From contig MAAL01000037.1 in NCBI GenBank assembly GCA_002163245.1, positions 1-64,000 of the forward strand: a DNA stretch of 64,000 nucleotides. The letters run 5' to 3'. Both the position numbers and the translations under genes were made by a program. Every line of letters starts with the position of its first letter. Within the stretch, counting starts at the first letter, position 1. Of the stretch, positions 16,753 to 26,657 are shown piece after piece. The notes under the pieces are model-generated. The model searched no databases, had not been told where the DNA came from, and worked only from the letters and a program-made list of their open reading frames with translations. Source of the DNA: Gammaproteobacteria bacterium 42_54_T18. GTDB lineage: Bacteria > Pseudomonadota > Gammaproteobacteria > Pseudomonadales > Ketobacteraceae.

Positions 16753-18075
16753 CTACCCTTTCCAACGATACAGTAATACCGTTCTCTGCGGCTTATTAGG
16801 TGACGGCTGACTTTCCAGCACTGTCGATTCACTATCGGCAATCCTGTTATCAATCAGCTCGCCATCAATGATCAATACCTCTGGATCAGCAGCGCCCAAA
16901 GGCAAGGTATCTGTTATTCTCAAAGTATCAGTGGTCAGTATGCTTGCTACCGGATTTATCGCGCCTAACAACGCCAAATGTCCATCTAGCTTCAACGACT
17001 GTTGCAATTGTTCCTTATCACTTTCTAAATAAACTTGAAACGTTAATACATCACCATTTAGTTCTTGCATCTGAACTCGCCGAATTGCTACAAGCCCACC
17101 TAGGTACTTAGACACATTGGCGTAAGATGTTAATTGCTGAATGCCGCTTATTTGTAATGTAACAACGTCGGTTTCACCTGCGGAAGCTAAAATAGCGAAT
17201 TTAGCAGCCATTTGATCTGCAGCCCAGTCAACCGCCTGTGCTATAGCATCAGCCGCTGTATCACCTTCACTGTCAAACCACTCGCTTTGTCCATCTACAC
17301 TCAACGTCCAACTGCCTACCCAAAGGCCATCATTATTTTGGTACACCTTAGCCATCAACACACCAGTGACCGGATAGCGACTCGATGCTTCGATAAGTCG
17401 GTCAGTAAACATACCCCAAATATCACCTATAGATACAACAGCCTGATCTTGTAAGTCGTATATTGGCATACTTAATGGCAAGCCACGCCTGTGGCTTTCT
17501 TTTAATAACAGACCGCTTAACTCAATAGATGAAGACGGGCTAACCAATTGACGCTGCCCTTCAAGTTCAGCACCCAGCCATAACAATATCTCCGGTCGAT
17601 TGCTCGCCCATATAGGCAGCCCCGCTCGTCTTAGCAATTGATTAATCGCTTTAGGGTCAAATTGAAGTCTAAGAAGCAGCTCGGGCACCGCCACATCCGG
17701 CTCATCAAACATTGAGCCCTTCTCAGAATCAGGGGCCAAGTCGAGCAAAGGTTTTACCATTCCAAGATTCGCCACCGGGTCTTTTGGCAACATTTTTTCA
17801 TACCCAAACTGCAACAAATACCTATCTGGCTTCGAAAGAGCGGTAACCACCTCAGGGGACTCTATTGCATGAGAATTACCACTTACACGAACAATAACCT
17901 CCGCCAACGCATCTTGAGTCGCACCTCGAAACGTTTGGGAATCTCGATCAACAACTTCTACCTGGGCATCATAAAGTCCGCCGATTTCAACTGCATGGGC
18001 ATTTGTTACACTCATCACCCCAATTAGCAGAAAAGAGATGTAAAAAAACCAATCTATTCGATTATTTCTTCTCAT
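16753..18075 (-). CDS. DUF2066 domain periplasmic protein
   Basis: The 440-residue protein has a signal peptide (MRRNNRIDWFFYISFLLIGV…, ending NAHA). The next section is the DUF2066 (PF09839) pattern: YDAQVEVVDRDSQTFRGATQDALAEVIVRVSG, DRYLLQFGY and the later LLLRLQFDPKAINQLLRRAGLPIWASNRPEILLWL. The ATG at 18075 has AAGGTG upstream; an in-frame GTG at 18096 is less likely. The function is unknown. It heads the operon with the phosphatidyltransferase and hda, and is divergent from purM. Confidence 0.88.
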   Translation of the reverse strand: MRRNNRIDWFFYISFLLIGVMSVTNAHAVEIGGLYDAQVEVVDRDSQTFRGATQDALAEVIVRVSGNSHAIESPEVVTALSKPDRYLLQFGYEKMLPKDPVANLGMVKPLLDLAPDSEKGSMFDEPDVAVPELLLRLQFDPKAINQLLRRAGLPIWASNRPEILLWLGAELEGQRQLVSPSSSIELSGLLLKESHRRGLPLSMPIYDLQDQAVVSIGDIWGMFTDRLIEASSRYPVTGVLMAKVYQNNDGLWVGSWTLSVDGQSEWFDSEGDTAADAIAQAVDWAADQMAAKFAILASAGETDVVTLQISGIQQLTSYANVSKYLGGLVAIRRVQMQELNGDVLTFQVYLESDKEQLQQSLKLDGHLALLGAINPVASILTTDTLRITDTLPLGAADPEVLIIDGELIDNRIADSESTVLESQPSPNKPQRTVLLYRWKG

Positions 18076-18326
18076 TAACAACACCTTAGCAGGCACCCTT
18101 ATGTATGACTCTTTTTGTTAACTTCAAATCAAGCCGCTAAGTTTACACTCTCACGTAAGCACATTAAACCTAACAGGTAACGAATAAACGGTTAAAAATG
18201 GAAAATAAGGCGTTAGATATTGGGTACATCTCATACTCCTGGTAGAATTACACTCCTTATTACGGTCGGTGCTCCATATTTGGCTCACCATCCCTTTCTC
18301 ACAACTGAACGCAAGACCTAATCACT

Positions 18327-19385
18327 ATGGCTGACAAGCAAGATTCTACGCAAAAAACGTCCCTAAGTTACAAAGATGCAGGGGTTGATATCAACGCCGG
18401 CAATGAATTAGTTGACCGAATCAAAAGCGTAGCAAAACGAACACGCCGACCCGAGGTTATGGCTGGCCTAGGTGGCTTTGGTGCTCTTTGTGAGATCCCT
18501 GAAGGTTACACTCGCCCTGTATTAGTATCTGGAACCGATGGTGTTGGCACCAAGCTACGCCTTGCGATGGATTTAAACAACCATTCCACCATCGGTATCG
18601 ATTTGGTCGCAATGTGCACAAACGACCTCATTGTTACCGGTGCTGAGCCATTATTTTTCTTAGATTACTACGCTACAGGTCATCTTAATGTCGATGTTGC
18701 CGCTAGTGTTGTTGAAGGTATTGGTACAGGTTGTGAATATTCTGGCTGCTCATTAGTCGGTGGTGAGACTGCTGAAATGCCTGGCATGTATGAAGGAGAA
18801 GATTACGACCTTGCAGGTTTTTGTGTTGGTGTCGTTGAAAAAGAAGAAATTATCACAGGCAACGACGTTAGCGCAGGCAATGTGCTAATTGGCATGGCCT
18901 CATCGGGTCCTCACTCCAACGGGTACTCCTTAATTCGTAAGATCATTGAAGTTAGCAACGCAGACCTTAGCATTGAACTTGACGGGCGTACCATCAGCGA
19001 TGCGCTCATAGAGCCAACACGAATTTATGTGAAACCACTTTTGTCCCTGTTTAAGCAGCTTCCAGTAAAGGCGCTTGCTCATATAACCGGTGGCGGCTTG
19101 TTGGAAAACCTACCTCGAGTTCTACCAAACCATACCCAAGCAGTTATTGACACTAAGAGCTGGGAATGGCCTGCAGTCTTTAGCTGGCTGCAAGAAAATG
19201 GCAATGTAGAAACAGAAGAAATGTACAGAACGTTTAATTGCGGTGTTGGCATGGTTTTATGTGTTTCTGCCGACAATGCAGAAAAAACATTGAAGCACTT
19301 AAACGATGCGGGAGAATCTGCATGGGTCATTGGTTCAATTGAACCTAGCTCCGATGTAGAACCTAAAGTTCTCTTTTCTGAATAA
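18327..19385 (+). CDS. purM: Phosphoribosylformylglycinamidine cyclo-ligase (AIR synthetase)
   Basis: The 352-residue PurM closes the imidazole ring of FGAM using ATP to give AIR, the fifth step of purine synthesis, in the cytosol. Recognisable segments are [62 protein letters not shown] and [16 protein letters not shown]. The length and order match the family. It is the first gene of purM–purN–DUF3108, and purN follows after 17 bases. Confidence 0.97.
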   Translation: MADKQDSTQKTSLSYKDAGVDINAGNELVDRIKSVAKRTRRPEVMAGLGGFGALCEIPEGYTRPVLVSGTDGVGTKLRLAMDLNNHSTIGIDLVAMCTNDLIVTGAEPLFFLDYYATGHLNVDVAASVVEGIGTGCEYSGCSLVGGETAEMPGMYEGEDYDLAGFCVGVVEKEEIITGNDVSAGNVLIGMASSGPHSNGYSLIRKIIEVSNADLSIELDGRTISDALIEPTRIYVKPLLSLFKQLPVKALAHITGGGLLENLPRVLPNHTQAVIDTKSWEWPAVFSWLQENGNVETEEMYRTFNCGVGMVLCVSADNAEKTLKHLNDAGESAWVIGSIEPSSDVEPKVLFSE

Positions 19386-19402
19386 GTTGGAACACAGCAC
19401 AT

Positions 19403-20077
19403 ATGCAAACTGCTCCATCAAGCCCCGCTTCCATCGTTGTTCTGATATCAGGCAGCGGGTCTAACTTACAAGCTATTATTGATGGTGTCGAAGCCGGCAC
19501 CATTCCTGGTCAAGTAACCGCCGTTATCAGTAACAAATCCGGCGTCAAAGGTCTAGAGCGAGCCGCAAAACATGGAATTGCCAATTACGTGCTAGACCAT
19601 ACTGAACATGCGGACAGAGAAAGTTACGACCAAGCGCTTAAAACCCTTATCGACCAACACAACCCTAATCTTATTATCCTTGCAGGATTTATGAGAATAC
19701 TCACCGAGGCATTTGTTCAGCATTACGAAGGCAGAATGTTGAACATTCACCCATCTTTGTTGCCCAAGTTTAAGGGGTTACACACCCACCGGCGTGCGAT
19801 AGAAGCCCAAGAACTGGAACACGGCTGTAGCGTTCACTTTGTCACACCTGAGCTGGACGGTGGCCCAATCATCGGTCAACGTAAGGTAACCGTTAAGTTA
19901 ACTGACACCGAAGACAGCCTTGCAAGCAAAGTCCAAAAAGAAGAACACTTTCTTTACCCACTTTGTACTAAGCTGTTTACCGAAGGCCGCTTACAACTAA
20001 CCGACACCGGCCCCACCCTTGACGGCATAGCAATTATCGAGGGGGGATTAGATCTAACTAACACGGATGACCTCTAG
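19403..20077 (+). CDS. purN: Phosphoribosylglycinamide formyltransferase (GART)
   Basis: The 224-residue enzyme transfers a formyl group from 10-formyl-THF to GAR, the third step of purine synthesis. It shows LISGSGSNLQAIID, ILAGFMRILTE, NIHPSLLPKFKGLHTH (catalytic Asn and His) and HFVTPELDGGPIIGQ (catalytic Asp). It is co-transcribed with purM, and its last 11 bases overlap the start of the DUF3108 gene, implying translational coupling. Confidence 0.97.
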   Translation: MQTAPSSPASIVVLISGSGSNLQAIIDGVEAGTIPGQVTAVISNKSGVKGLERAAKHGIANYVLDHTEHADRESYDQALKTLIDQHNPNLIILAGFMRILTEAFVQHYEGRMLNIHPSLLPKFKGLHTHRRAIEAQELEHGCSVHFVTPELDGGPIIGQRKVTVKLTDTEDSLASKVQKEEHFLYPLCTKLFTEGRLQLTDTGPTLDGIAIIEGGLDLTNTDDL

Positions 20078-20918
20078 ATTGAAAATTTCCCGTTGTTTGC
20101 TACCCATTATTGCCGCTGCTGCCTTTTCCTACAATGCAGCAGCGCAATCAACAACGCTAACATATTCCAGCACTATACCGACGACTAAAGTACCTGTAAC
20201 CACAGAAACAACGTCTGTAGAAAATCCAGCACTATTACTCCCCATCCCTTTTAATGCTCAATACGATGTCTCTCTTAATGGGAATAAACAGTTAAAAGGC
20301 TCTCGCACGCTATCCGAATTTCAAAATAGTAAAGGTGAAACAACATACACGCTAGAATACAAAGCTGAGCACCTATTATTTAAAATAAAAGAGCAATCAA
20401 CCTTTCAGTGGGTTGACAACAAACTCATCCCGCAACTGTACAAATCAGAACGCTCCCACCTATTTGGCTCTCGCAAAAAAAGCGTGCAATTTGACTGGTC
20501 ATCTAATACCGCCAACTTCACCTACAAAAAGAAAAATGGTCGCTTCGCCCTAGAACCAGAAGTAACAGACCCGCTATCAACACTACTAGTGATCGCAACA
20601 AAAATTGAGCAAGGACTGACTCATATTACCGTTCGTGAAACTGATGACAACGATATCGAAACCCGAGAGTATTCCGTTGATGGTACCGAAATGCTATCAA
20701 CACCCATTGGGCACCTAAAGACTATCAAGATCTCCCTTCATCGCACAGATTCAGCTCAAATTTGGCTAGCTGTCGACTTGAATTATCTTGTCGTGAAAGT
20801 TCGAAAAGAAAGTAAAAACGGGGATACTTACGAACTTAACATTCGGGAATATGATGGAGCTAAAATCCTGAGAGAACTGCCGAACTTTGAAGATAAGAAA
20901 AGTAGCGGCAACAAATAA
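20067..20918 (+). CDS. DUF3108 domain periplasmic protein
   Basis: The 283-residue protein has a signal peptide ending YNAAAQ. The DUF3108 (PF11306) body begins at FNAQYDVSLNGNKQLKGSRTL, with YTLEYKAEHLLF, LIPQLYKSER, DPLSTLLVI and TPIGHLKTIKISLHR, a beta-rich fold of unknown function in the periplasm. It overlaps purN by 11 bases, a common arrangement in Pseudomonas-like genomes. Its stop codon lies inside the left arm of the following terminator. Confidence 0.9.
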   Translation: MTSRLKISRCLLPIIAAAAFSYNAAAQSTTLTYSSTIPTTKVPVTTETTSVENPALLLPIPFNAQYDVSLNGNKQLKGSRTLSEFQNSKGETTYTLEYKAEHLLFKIKEQSTFQWVDNKLIPQLYKSERSHLFGSRKKSVQFDWSSNTANFTYKKKNGRFALEPEVTDPLSTLLVIATKIEQGLTHITVRETDDNDIETREYSVDGTEMLSTPIGHLKTIKISLHRTDSAQIWLAVDLNYLVVKVRKESKNGDTYELNIREYDGAKILRELPNFEDKKSSGNK

Positions 20919-20953
20919 AAGAAAAGAGTGTCAACTCCACTCTTTTCTTTTAT
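20915..20953. terminator. Bidirectional terminator between DUF3108 gene and dcd
   Basis: The arms at 20915–20930 and 20938–20953 are perfect complements over 16 bp (core GAAAAGAGTG / CACTCTTTTC) with a 7-base loop and A/T runs on both sides. It sits between two convergent genes, purMN–DUF3108 on plus and dcd on minus, so it can end transcripts from both. Confidence 0.85.
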
Positions 20954-20966
20954 GAAAATCAATTAC

Positions 20967-21536
20967 TTACGCTTTCGGTAAAGTGACACCTTTCTGCCCC
21001 TGATACTTACCACCACGATCCCGATAAGATGTTTCGCAAGGTTCATCTGACTCAAAAAACAGCATTTGCGCAACACCTTCGTTTGCATATATTTTGGCAG
21101 GCAACGTGGTTGTATTGGAAAACTCCAACGTTACATGGCCTTCCCACTCAGGCTCTAGAGGAGTTACATTGACAATGATTCCACATCTAGCGTAGGTCGA
21201 CTTACCCAAACAAACCGTTAATACATTTCGAGGTATCCGAAAATACTCAATTGTTCTCGCCAAAGCGAATGAGTTAGGAGGTATAACACAAACATCCGCC
21301 TCAACATCAACAAAACTACCTTCGTCAAAGTTTTTCGGGTCAACTGTCGCTGAGTTGATGTTCGTAAACACCTTAAATTCTCTAGAACAACGCACATCAT
21401 AGCCATAGCTTGATGTGCCGTAAGAGATCAGCCTGTTATCATTCGCGTCCACACGGACTTGACCAGGCTCATAGGGTTCTATCATGCCCTGCTCTTCTGA
21501 CATGCGGCGAATCCAACGATCAGACTTAATACTCAT
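20967..21536 (-). CDS. dcd: dCTP deaminase
   Basis: The 189-residue enzyme deaminates dCTP to dUTP for thymidylate synthesis. It shows [75 protein letters not shown] and the C-terminal [16 protein letters not shown] chose the ATG at 21536 ([12 protein letters not shown]), which matches the usual Pseudomonas-type N-terminus; an ATG five codons upstream adds residues not seen in the family. It is in the same order as dcd–mrp|metG in Pseudomonas, with apbC upstream on the same strand. Confidence 0.96.
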   Translation of the reverse strand: MSIKSDRWIRRMSEEQGMIEPYEPGQVRVDANDNRLISYGTSSYGYDVRCSREFKVFTNINSATVDPKNFDEGSFVDVEADVCVIPPNSFALARTIEYFRIPRNVLTVCLGKSTYARCGIIVNVTPLEPEWEGHVTLEFSNTTTLPAKIYANEGVAQMLFFESDEPCETSYRDRGGKYQGQKGVTLPKA

Positions 21537-21647
21537 AATGTGTTTACTCAATCAAAAATCGGGAAAGCCCGCAATAATACACGGTTAGAGAGGGAAGGCA
21601 ATCACAACATCGACCCTGCGTACGGATTCAGGTTTAACGAACTCCGA

Positions 21648-21682
21648 GCGGGTTATCGTCTCAAAACGTACCAGTAACCCGC
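21648..21682. terminator. Hairpin between apbC and dcd (weak)
   Basis: GCGGGTTA at 21648–21655 and TAACCCGC at 21675–21682 form an 8-bp perfect GC-rich stem with a 19-base loop. It lies downstream of apbC on the minus strand. There is no clear T run, so it may be a weak terminator or processing hairpin. Confidence 0.3.
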
Positions 21683-21739
21683 GTAAAGGGTAGCTAACTC
21701 TGTTTTTCTTACTCCCCTAAGCTCATGTCACCGCTTATA

Positions 21740-22837
21740 CTAATCATCTTCCACCGAAATCACTGGAGCAGACGCCACTTTTTCCGCAGCATCAGCGGCC
21801 AAAGCACCCGCAACACGATACGCTATCAAACGATAACGGGTACTGATATCACTATCGACATCCGCACTCACACTCGGCTTACCGGCGTCAGCCTGTTCTC
21901 GAATAGAGATATCCAAGGGCATGCTACCCAACAGTGGCACACTATATAGATCTGCCATCTTCTGCCCCCCACCCGACCCGAAAACGTGCTCTTCGTGACC
22001 GCAGTTTGAACAAATATGAACAGCCATATTCTCAACCATGCCTAGTACAGCAACCGATACTTTACGAAACATCTCAACACCTTTCTTTGCATCAAGCAAA
22101 GCCAGATCTTGGGGAGTAGTAACAATTACGGCGCCGGATACGGGCACTTTCTGTGATAACGTCAATTGAATATCACCGGTTCCTGGAGGCATATCAACAA
22201 TCAAATAGTCAACGTCTTGCCATAGGGTTTGCGTGACTAATTGTTGCAATGCACCACCCGCCATTGGGCCGCGCCATACCATTGGTGTCTGCTCCGTCAC
22301 CAAATACCCCATGGACATCGACTGCAGCCCTTGAGCCATAATTGGCTTAAAATACTTTTCATCCTGCACTTCTGGGCGCGTACCATCTTTTACACCAAGC
22401 AACAAAGGTACGCTTGGGCCATAAATATCCGCATCTAATATACCTACATTTGCGCCTTCCGCTGCCAACGCTAACGCCAGGTTAATGGCTGTTGTCGATT
22501 TGCCGACCCCTCCTTTACCTGATGCTACAGCAATAATATTTTTCACTGTCGACAAGGGTGAACCATCATCCAAACTGCTTGCTCTTTCAACCCGCCAGAC
22601 AATTTCTACATCTGCCATAGCAACACCAGGGACTTCAACCAACGCTTGCGAAATCACATCTGATAGCGCCTCTTTTACTCCCTCAATAGGATAACGAAAA
22701 GCAAGTTTCAGCTTCACGATAGAGTTTTCGACGCCTAGAGCAAGAATATCCGCAACCTCTCCAATGGCTTTTTGAGAGAACGGGTCTATCGCCGTCAAAA
22801 TGGCCGATTGTAAAGTAGCGGTAGAATCAGTAGTCAT
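21740..22837 (-). CDS. apbC: Iron-sulfur cluster carrier protein ApbC (Mrp)
   Basis: The 365-residue Mrp/NBP35-type P-loop ATPase is thought to carry and transfer Fe-S clusters. It has an N-terminal MIP18-like (DUF59) domain over about residues 10–85, a deviant Walker A GKGGVGKSTT, a switch region DADIYGPS, VDMPPGTGD, and a CxxC pair (CSNCGH) that binds the cluster. It is divergent from metG with about 190 bases between, an order shared with Pseudomonas. Confidence 0.95.
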   Translation of the reverse strand: MTTDSTATLQSAILTAIDPFSQKAIGEVADILALGVENSIVKLKLAFRYPIEGVKEALSDVISQALVEVPGVAMADVEIVWRVERASSLDDGSPLSTVKNIIAVASGKGGVGKSTTAINLALALAAEGANVGILDADIYGPSVPLLLGVKDGTRPEVQDEKYFKPIMAQGLQSMSMGYLVTEQTPMVWRGPMAGGALQQLVTQTLWQDVDYLIVDMPPGTGDIQLTLSQKVPVSGAVIVTTPQDLALLDAKKGVEMFRKVSVAVLGMVENMAVHICSNCGHEEHVFGSGGGQKMADLYSVPLLGSMPLDISIREQADAGKPSVSADVDSDISTRYRLIAYRVAGALAADAAEKVASAPVISVEDD

Positions 22838-23026
22838 ATAAATGCCTTATATAAGGAAACGCCAAGAGGTATACACTATTTAGTGACAAGCTAACATTGA
22901 CCAAGGGCTAGTGCAAACAAGGACCGTGCTATCAGGAAAATTCCGTGCATGAAATGCTCGGTACCGTTATAGTTAGCGGCCTATTGAACTCCCCATGTTG
23001 AACCACATTAAAGAAAGAGCTTTCTT

Positions 23027-25081
23027 ATGTCCCGCACGCCCCGTGATATCCTAGTTACCAGCGCCCTCCCTTACGCCAACGGCCCTATCCATTTAGGTCA
23101 CATGCTTGAGTATATCCAAACGGATATTTGGGTAAGATATCAAAAGGTGCGTGAAGAGAATTGCACATACGTTTGCGCCGATGATGCTCATGGTGCAGCC
23201 ATCATGCTGAAAGCTGAGCAGCTTGGTTTAACTCCAGAGCAACAAATCGCCAACGTGCAAAAAGAGCATGAACGTGATTTCGCCGGTTTTCATGTGAACT
23301 TTGATAACTTTCACTCGACACACTCTGAAGAGAACCGTGAGCTATCAAACCTCATTTATCAGAGAAATAAAGAAAAAGGTTACATCGTTGATCGCGAAAT
23401 CACTCAGTTATTTGACCCTGAAAAAGAGATGTTCCTCGCGGATCGCTTCGTAAAAGGAGAGTGCCCTAAATGTGGAGCAGAAGACCAGTACGGTGATAAC
23501 TGTGAAGTGTGTAGCGCAACCTACGCGGCAACCGAACTAAAAAACCCATATTCTACCGTATCTGGCTCAACCCCAATAGAAAAACCGACAACTCAATTGT
23601 TTTTTGACTTACCTCAATTTCAAGGCATGCTGAAAGAATGGACTCGTTCAGGCACCTTGCAGGAAGGTATGGCCAACAAGCTCAGCGAATGGTTAAAGGC
23701 AGGCCTTCAACAATGGGACATTTCCCGAGAAGCGCCTTATTTCGGCTTTGAGATCCCAGACTATCCCGGAAAATATTTTTATGTTTGGCTCGATGCGCCA
23801 ATAGGTTACATGGCTAGTTTCAAAAACTTATGCGACCGGCAAGACGGGCTCGACTTCGATCACTACTGGAAAAAGGACTCCAACGCCGAGCTGTACCACT
23901 TTATTGGCAAAGACATTATCAACTTCCATGGCCTATTTTGGCCAGCCATGCTAACTGGGGCAGACTTTCGTACACCCACTGGTGTGTTCTCTCATGGCTT
24001 TGTCACTGTTAACGGCCAAAAGATGTCTAAGTCACGAGGGACATATATAAAAGCGCAAACGTATCTTCAACACCTTAATCCTGAATACTTACGATATTAT
24101 TACGGTGTAAAGCTCGGCAACCGTATTGACGACATAGATTTAAACCTGGAAGACTTTGCACAACGCGTCAATTCAGATCTCGTCAACAAGTTGGTAAATA
24201 TTGCCAGTCGTTGCGCTGGGTTTATTAAGAAAAAATTTGATAATACGTTATCAGAAAACATAGCTGCCCCCGAGCTACTTAAAGAATTCCAAGAAAGTGG
24301 CGATGTTATTGCAGAATTTTATGAAAATCGAGAATTCGGGCAAGCATTACGAACCATTATGTCTCTGGCAGATAAAGCCAACCAATATATTGACGAGCAA
24401 AAGCCTTGGGTTTACATCAAGGAAGAGGATAAACAAGAACTCGTAAAAGATACCTGCTCTATGGGCATTAACTTGTTTCGTATTTTAATGATTTACATGA
24501 AACCTGTATTACCAGTAATGGCTACTGATGCCGAGACATTTTTAAATGTTGCACCGCTATGCTGGAATGACAAAGATCATGTTTTAACCAATCATGAAGT
24601 CAAGAAATTCAAGCCACTAATGCAGCGCGTTGAAATGGACAAAGTTAACGCCATGGTTGAACAGTCTAAAGCCGAGGCAGAAGCAGAAGCTCTGCTAAAC
24701 AAACCCAAGGTTACCCTTGACCCTAACAGCCCTCTCGCCCTAGAACCTATCGCTGACGAGATCAGTTTCGACGACTTCGCAAAAATAGATTTGCGTATCG
24801 TTAAAATTGTTAAAGCAGAGCACGTTAAAAAGGCAAACAAACTACTCCAATTAACACTGGATTTAGGCGGCGAAGAACGTAATGTATTTGCGGGCATTAA
24901 ATCCGCTTATAACCCAGAAGATTTAGAGGGGAAATTGACGGTTATGGTTGCTAATCTAGCACCGAGGAAGATGAAATTTGGAATGTCAGAGGGCATGGTA
25001 TTAGCCGCCGGACCCGGTGGTGAGGATATTTATGTCCTATCTCCTGATTCTGGAGCGATACCCGGCATGCGTGTTAAATAG
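23027..25081 (+). CDS. metG: Methionyl-tRNA synthetase
   Basis: The 684-residue class I synthetase charges tRNA-Met. The HIGH-type motif is HLGH (residues 22–25), the zinc site CPKCG…CEVC lies near 145–160, and KMSKS lies near 332. The anticodon-binding helical domain follows, and the C-terminal ~110 residues are the dimerising tRNA-binding (OB-fold) domain beginning [16 protein letters not shown]. Lys/Ala/Glu-rich sequence links the last two. acyP follows after 19 bases. Confidence 0.98.
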   Translation: MSRTPRDILVTSALPYANGPIHLGHMLEYIQTDIWVRYQKVREENCTYVCADDAHGAAIMLKAEQLGLTPEQQIANVQKEHERDFAGFHVNFDNFHSTHSEENRELSNLIYQRNKEKGYIVDREITQLFDPEKEMFLADRFVKGECPKCGAEDQYGDNCEVCSATYAATELKNPYSTVSGSTPIEKPTTQLFFDLPQFQGMLKEWTRSGTLQEGMANKLSEWLKAGLQQWDISREAPYFGFEIPDYPGKYFYVWLDAPIGYMASFKNLCDRQDGLDFDHYWKKDSNAELYHFIGKDIINFHGLFWPAMLTGADFRTPTGVFSHGFVTVNGQKMSKSRGTYIKAQTYLQHLNPEYLRYYYGVKLGNRIDDIDLNLEDFAQRVNSDLVNKLVNIASRCAGFIKKKFDNTLSENIAAPELLKEFQESGDVIAEFYENREFGQALRTIMSLADKANQYIDEQKPWVYIKEEDKQELVKDTCSMGINLFRILMIYMKPVLPVMATDAETFLNVAPLCWNDKDHVLTNHEVKKFKPLMQRVEMDKVNAMVEQSKAEAEAEALLNKPKVTLDPNSPLALEPIADEISFDDFAKIDLRIVKIVKAEHVKKANKLLQLTLDLGGEERNVFAGIKSAYNPEDLEGKLTVMVANLAPRKMKFGMSEGMVLAAGPGGEDIYVLSPDSGAIPGMRVK

Positions 25082-25100
25082 ATAGTTCACAGATAACATC

Positions 25101-25385
25101 GTGACGATAAAAAGAATTCGAGCCACTGTTAGCGGTCGAGTACAAGGCGTATATTACCGCGCATCGACAGAGACAGAAGCTCGTCGCCTTGGCGTGACGG
25201 GCTGGGTTCGCAACCTTTCAAATGGTGACGTTGAGTTTGAAGCGGAAGGTCCAGAAGGTGCTATCGACGCTCTCATTAAATGGGCAAATCAGGGACCAGC
25301 CATGGCCCAAGTAACTAACGTTGATATTGAAGCAATACGCACATCAAAAGAAAGCATCACCTTTGATGTGCGTTACTTGCAGTGA
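25101..25385 (+). CDS. acyP: Acylphosphatase
   Basis: The 94-residue enzyme hydrolyses acyl-phosphates. The signature GRVQGVYYRASTETEARRLGVTGWVRNLSNGDVE has the catalytic Arg (YYRA) and Asn (VRNL), although the usual VQGVGFR/VQGVFFR is here VQGVYYR. The start is GTG at 25101, with metG ending 19 bases upstream, so it is probably co-transcribed. A 12-bp inverted repeat lies within its last codons. Confidence 0.93.
   Translation: MTIKRIRATVSGRVQGVYYRASTETEARRLGVTGWVRNLSNGDVEFEAEGPEGAIDALIKWANQGPAMAQVTNVDIEAIRTSKESITFDVRYLQ
25337..25373 (+). repeat. 12-bp inverted repeat inside the 3' end of acyP
   Basis: ACGCACATCAAA (25337–25348) and TTTGATGTGCGT (25362–25373) are perfect complements with a 13-base loop, entirely within the coding sequence of acyP. 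It is too good to dismiss as chance but lacks a T run. It may be an RNA hairpin that stabilises or ends the metG–acyP transcript. Confidence 0.45.
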
Positions 25386-25750
25386 CTCAGGCTTGATCTG
25401 ACATTTTAAATTGCAGGTTTAGACTAACCCCGAAAGATCTAGCGACAACAAAATAAGACCACATATCACCCTTGGGAGAGATCCGGTAGGCAGCCTGATT
25501 AGGAAAGATGTCCACATTGTCTAACACTAGCTGTGCATGAGAAAAACAAGCTAATTTGGGTAGTAGTTTCACCTAGAAGGTGATAGCTATTCATCACCAG
25601 AAACAACGAATTAATCATTTATTTTCTGACACTTATCGATCGTCATGAATTCTGTCAGTAGCAATTTAAAAATTGACAAGGATATGTTAAAAATAATATT
25701 TTAGCGCAAGCTAGCATATGGATACTAACAAACCAAATGGATTTAGAATT
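25386..25750. other. Gene-poor gap between acyP and a lipoprotein gene
   Basis: This holds no gene I can support. A 61-codon minus-strand frame from a GTG at 25572 lacks a ribosome binding site and any recognisable family. A short palindrome, TCACCT-AGA-AGGTGA, lies at 25569–25583. The last ~100 bases are AT-rich and likely contain the promoter of the following lipoprotein gene. Confidence 0.4.
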
Positions 25751-26437
25751 ATGCGCTTCATAATATCTTACCTTTTTTCAGGACAATCTTTCTCTCGATT
25801 TATCGTGATCTCTTTCGCTTTCACTGGGATAACCGGGTGTTTGGACAAGATAGACAAAGAACTTCCACCGCTTGAAGAATATCAGAACAGCGAAGGATGG
25901 TATGAAGACGCCTTCGTTAGAATTTATAAACGTAACTTATACAAAGGTGGAAAAATCATCCAGGATAACTTCACTCACCCTTCTATTGTGGTAAAAAGAA
26001 GCTATTCAGAAGATTTATTTTCATTCGAGCTTTCTGAGATTTTTGATCCTGATTTTGATTGCGATCAGTTTGGTCACATTAACCCTACCGCCACTTATCA
26101 ACACTGTGGTTATATTAGGTCCATCCATGGGAATGCTCTAGATAGTATTGATAATCTGGAAAAGCCTTACTCATTAGGCGAGATTCGTGGTGGTGAGAAT
26201 ATTAATCAAATTGCAGCGTTTATTTTAGACCAATCAAAGTATTATTCCTGCAGAGATGAGTATAACGTGATTAATCGTAACAGTAATACTTATGTTAGAG
26301 CCATGTTGGAATTCTCAGGATTTTATGAACTGTACGAAGAAATCAATGAAGCACCATTCTCAATGGGCACCTCTTCATTCGGTCAAAGCTCATGGGATGA
26401 GTGCACAATTGAAGAGCCTCTACTCTCGATACAGTGA
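25751..26437 (+). CDS. Hypothetical lipoprotein
   Basis: The product of about 228 residues has a lipoprotein-type signal sequence ending in the lipobox-like GITGC (MRFIISYLFSG…FTGITGC). I chose the ATG at 25751, with GGAT upstream, because it gives a normal n-region; an ATG at 25718 is possible. The mature part is acidic and has several Cys (DFDCDQFG, QHCGY, YSCRDE, DECTIE) that could pair in the periplasm. No family is recognised. The gene is isolated between acyP and the convergent ABC1-kinase gene. Confidence 0.55.
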   Translation: MRFIISYLFSGQSFSRFIVISFAFTGITGCLDKIDKELPPLEEYQNSEGWYEDAFVRIYKRNLYKGGKIIQDNFTHPSIVVKRSYSEDLFSFELSEIFDPDFDCDQFGHINPTATYQHCGYIRSIHGNALDSIDNLEKPYSLGEIRGGENINQIAAFILDQSKYYSCRDEYNVINRNSNTYVRAMLEFSGFYELYEEINEAPFSMGTSSFGQSSWDECTIEEPLLSIQ

Positions 26438-26657
26438 TTGCCAGACAGATGCATAGAGAGTACTTTAAAAATAAAAATACGAGTGAACGCACCAAGGCGA
26501 CACTGAAACGTTTGTTTTTTTGCGGGCGTATACCGCCCACAGTACTCCGAAAACAGAAGAATGCCCTCTATCAAACACCTTCCCTATTGAATGTAAAGAC
26601 TCGCCTTTTTCCAGCGCTCCCACATTAGGGTCTCTGCTTCATAGCAACGCTCCAGCA

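Noticed and set aside
25387-25572. 61-codon minus-strand frame after acyP
   Set aside because: Its only start is a GTG without a ribosome binding site, and the product resembles nothing; treated as chance.
26434-26657. Small frames in the gap between the lipoprotein and the ABC1-kinase gene
   Set aside because: Short overlapping frames on both strands with no start signals or protein-like character.
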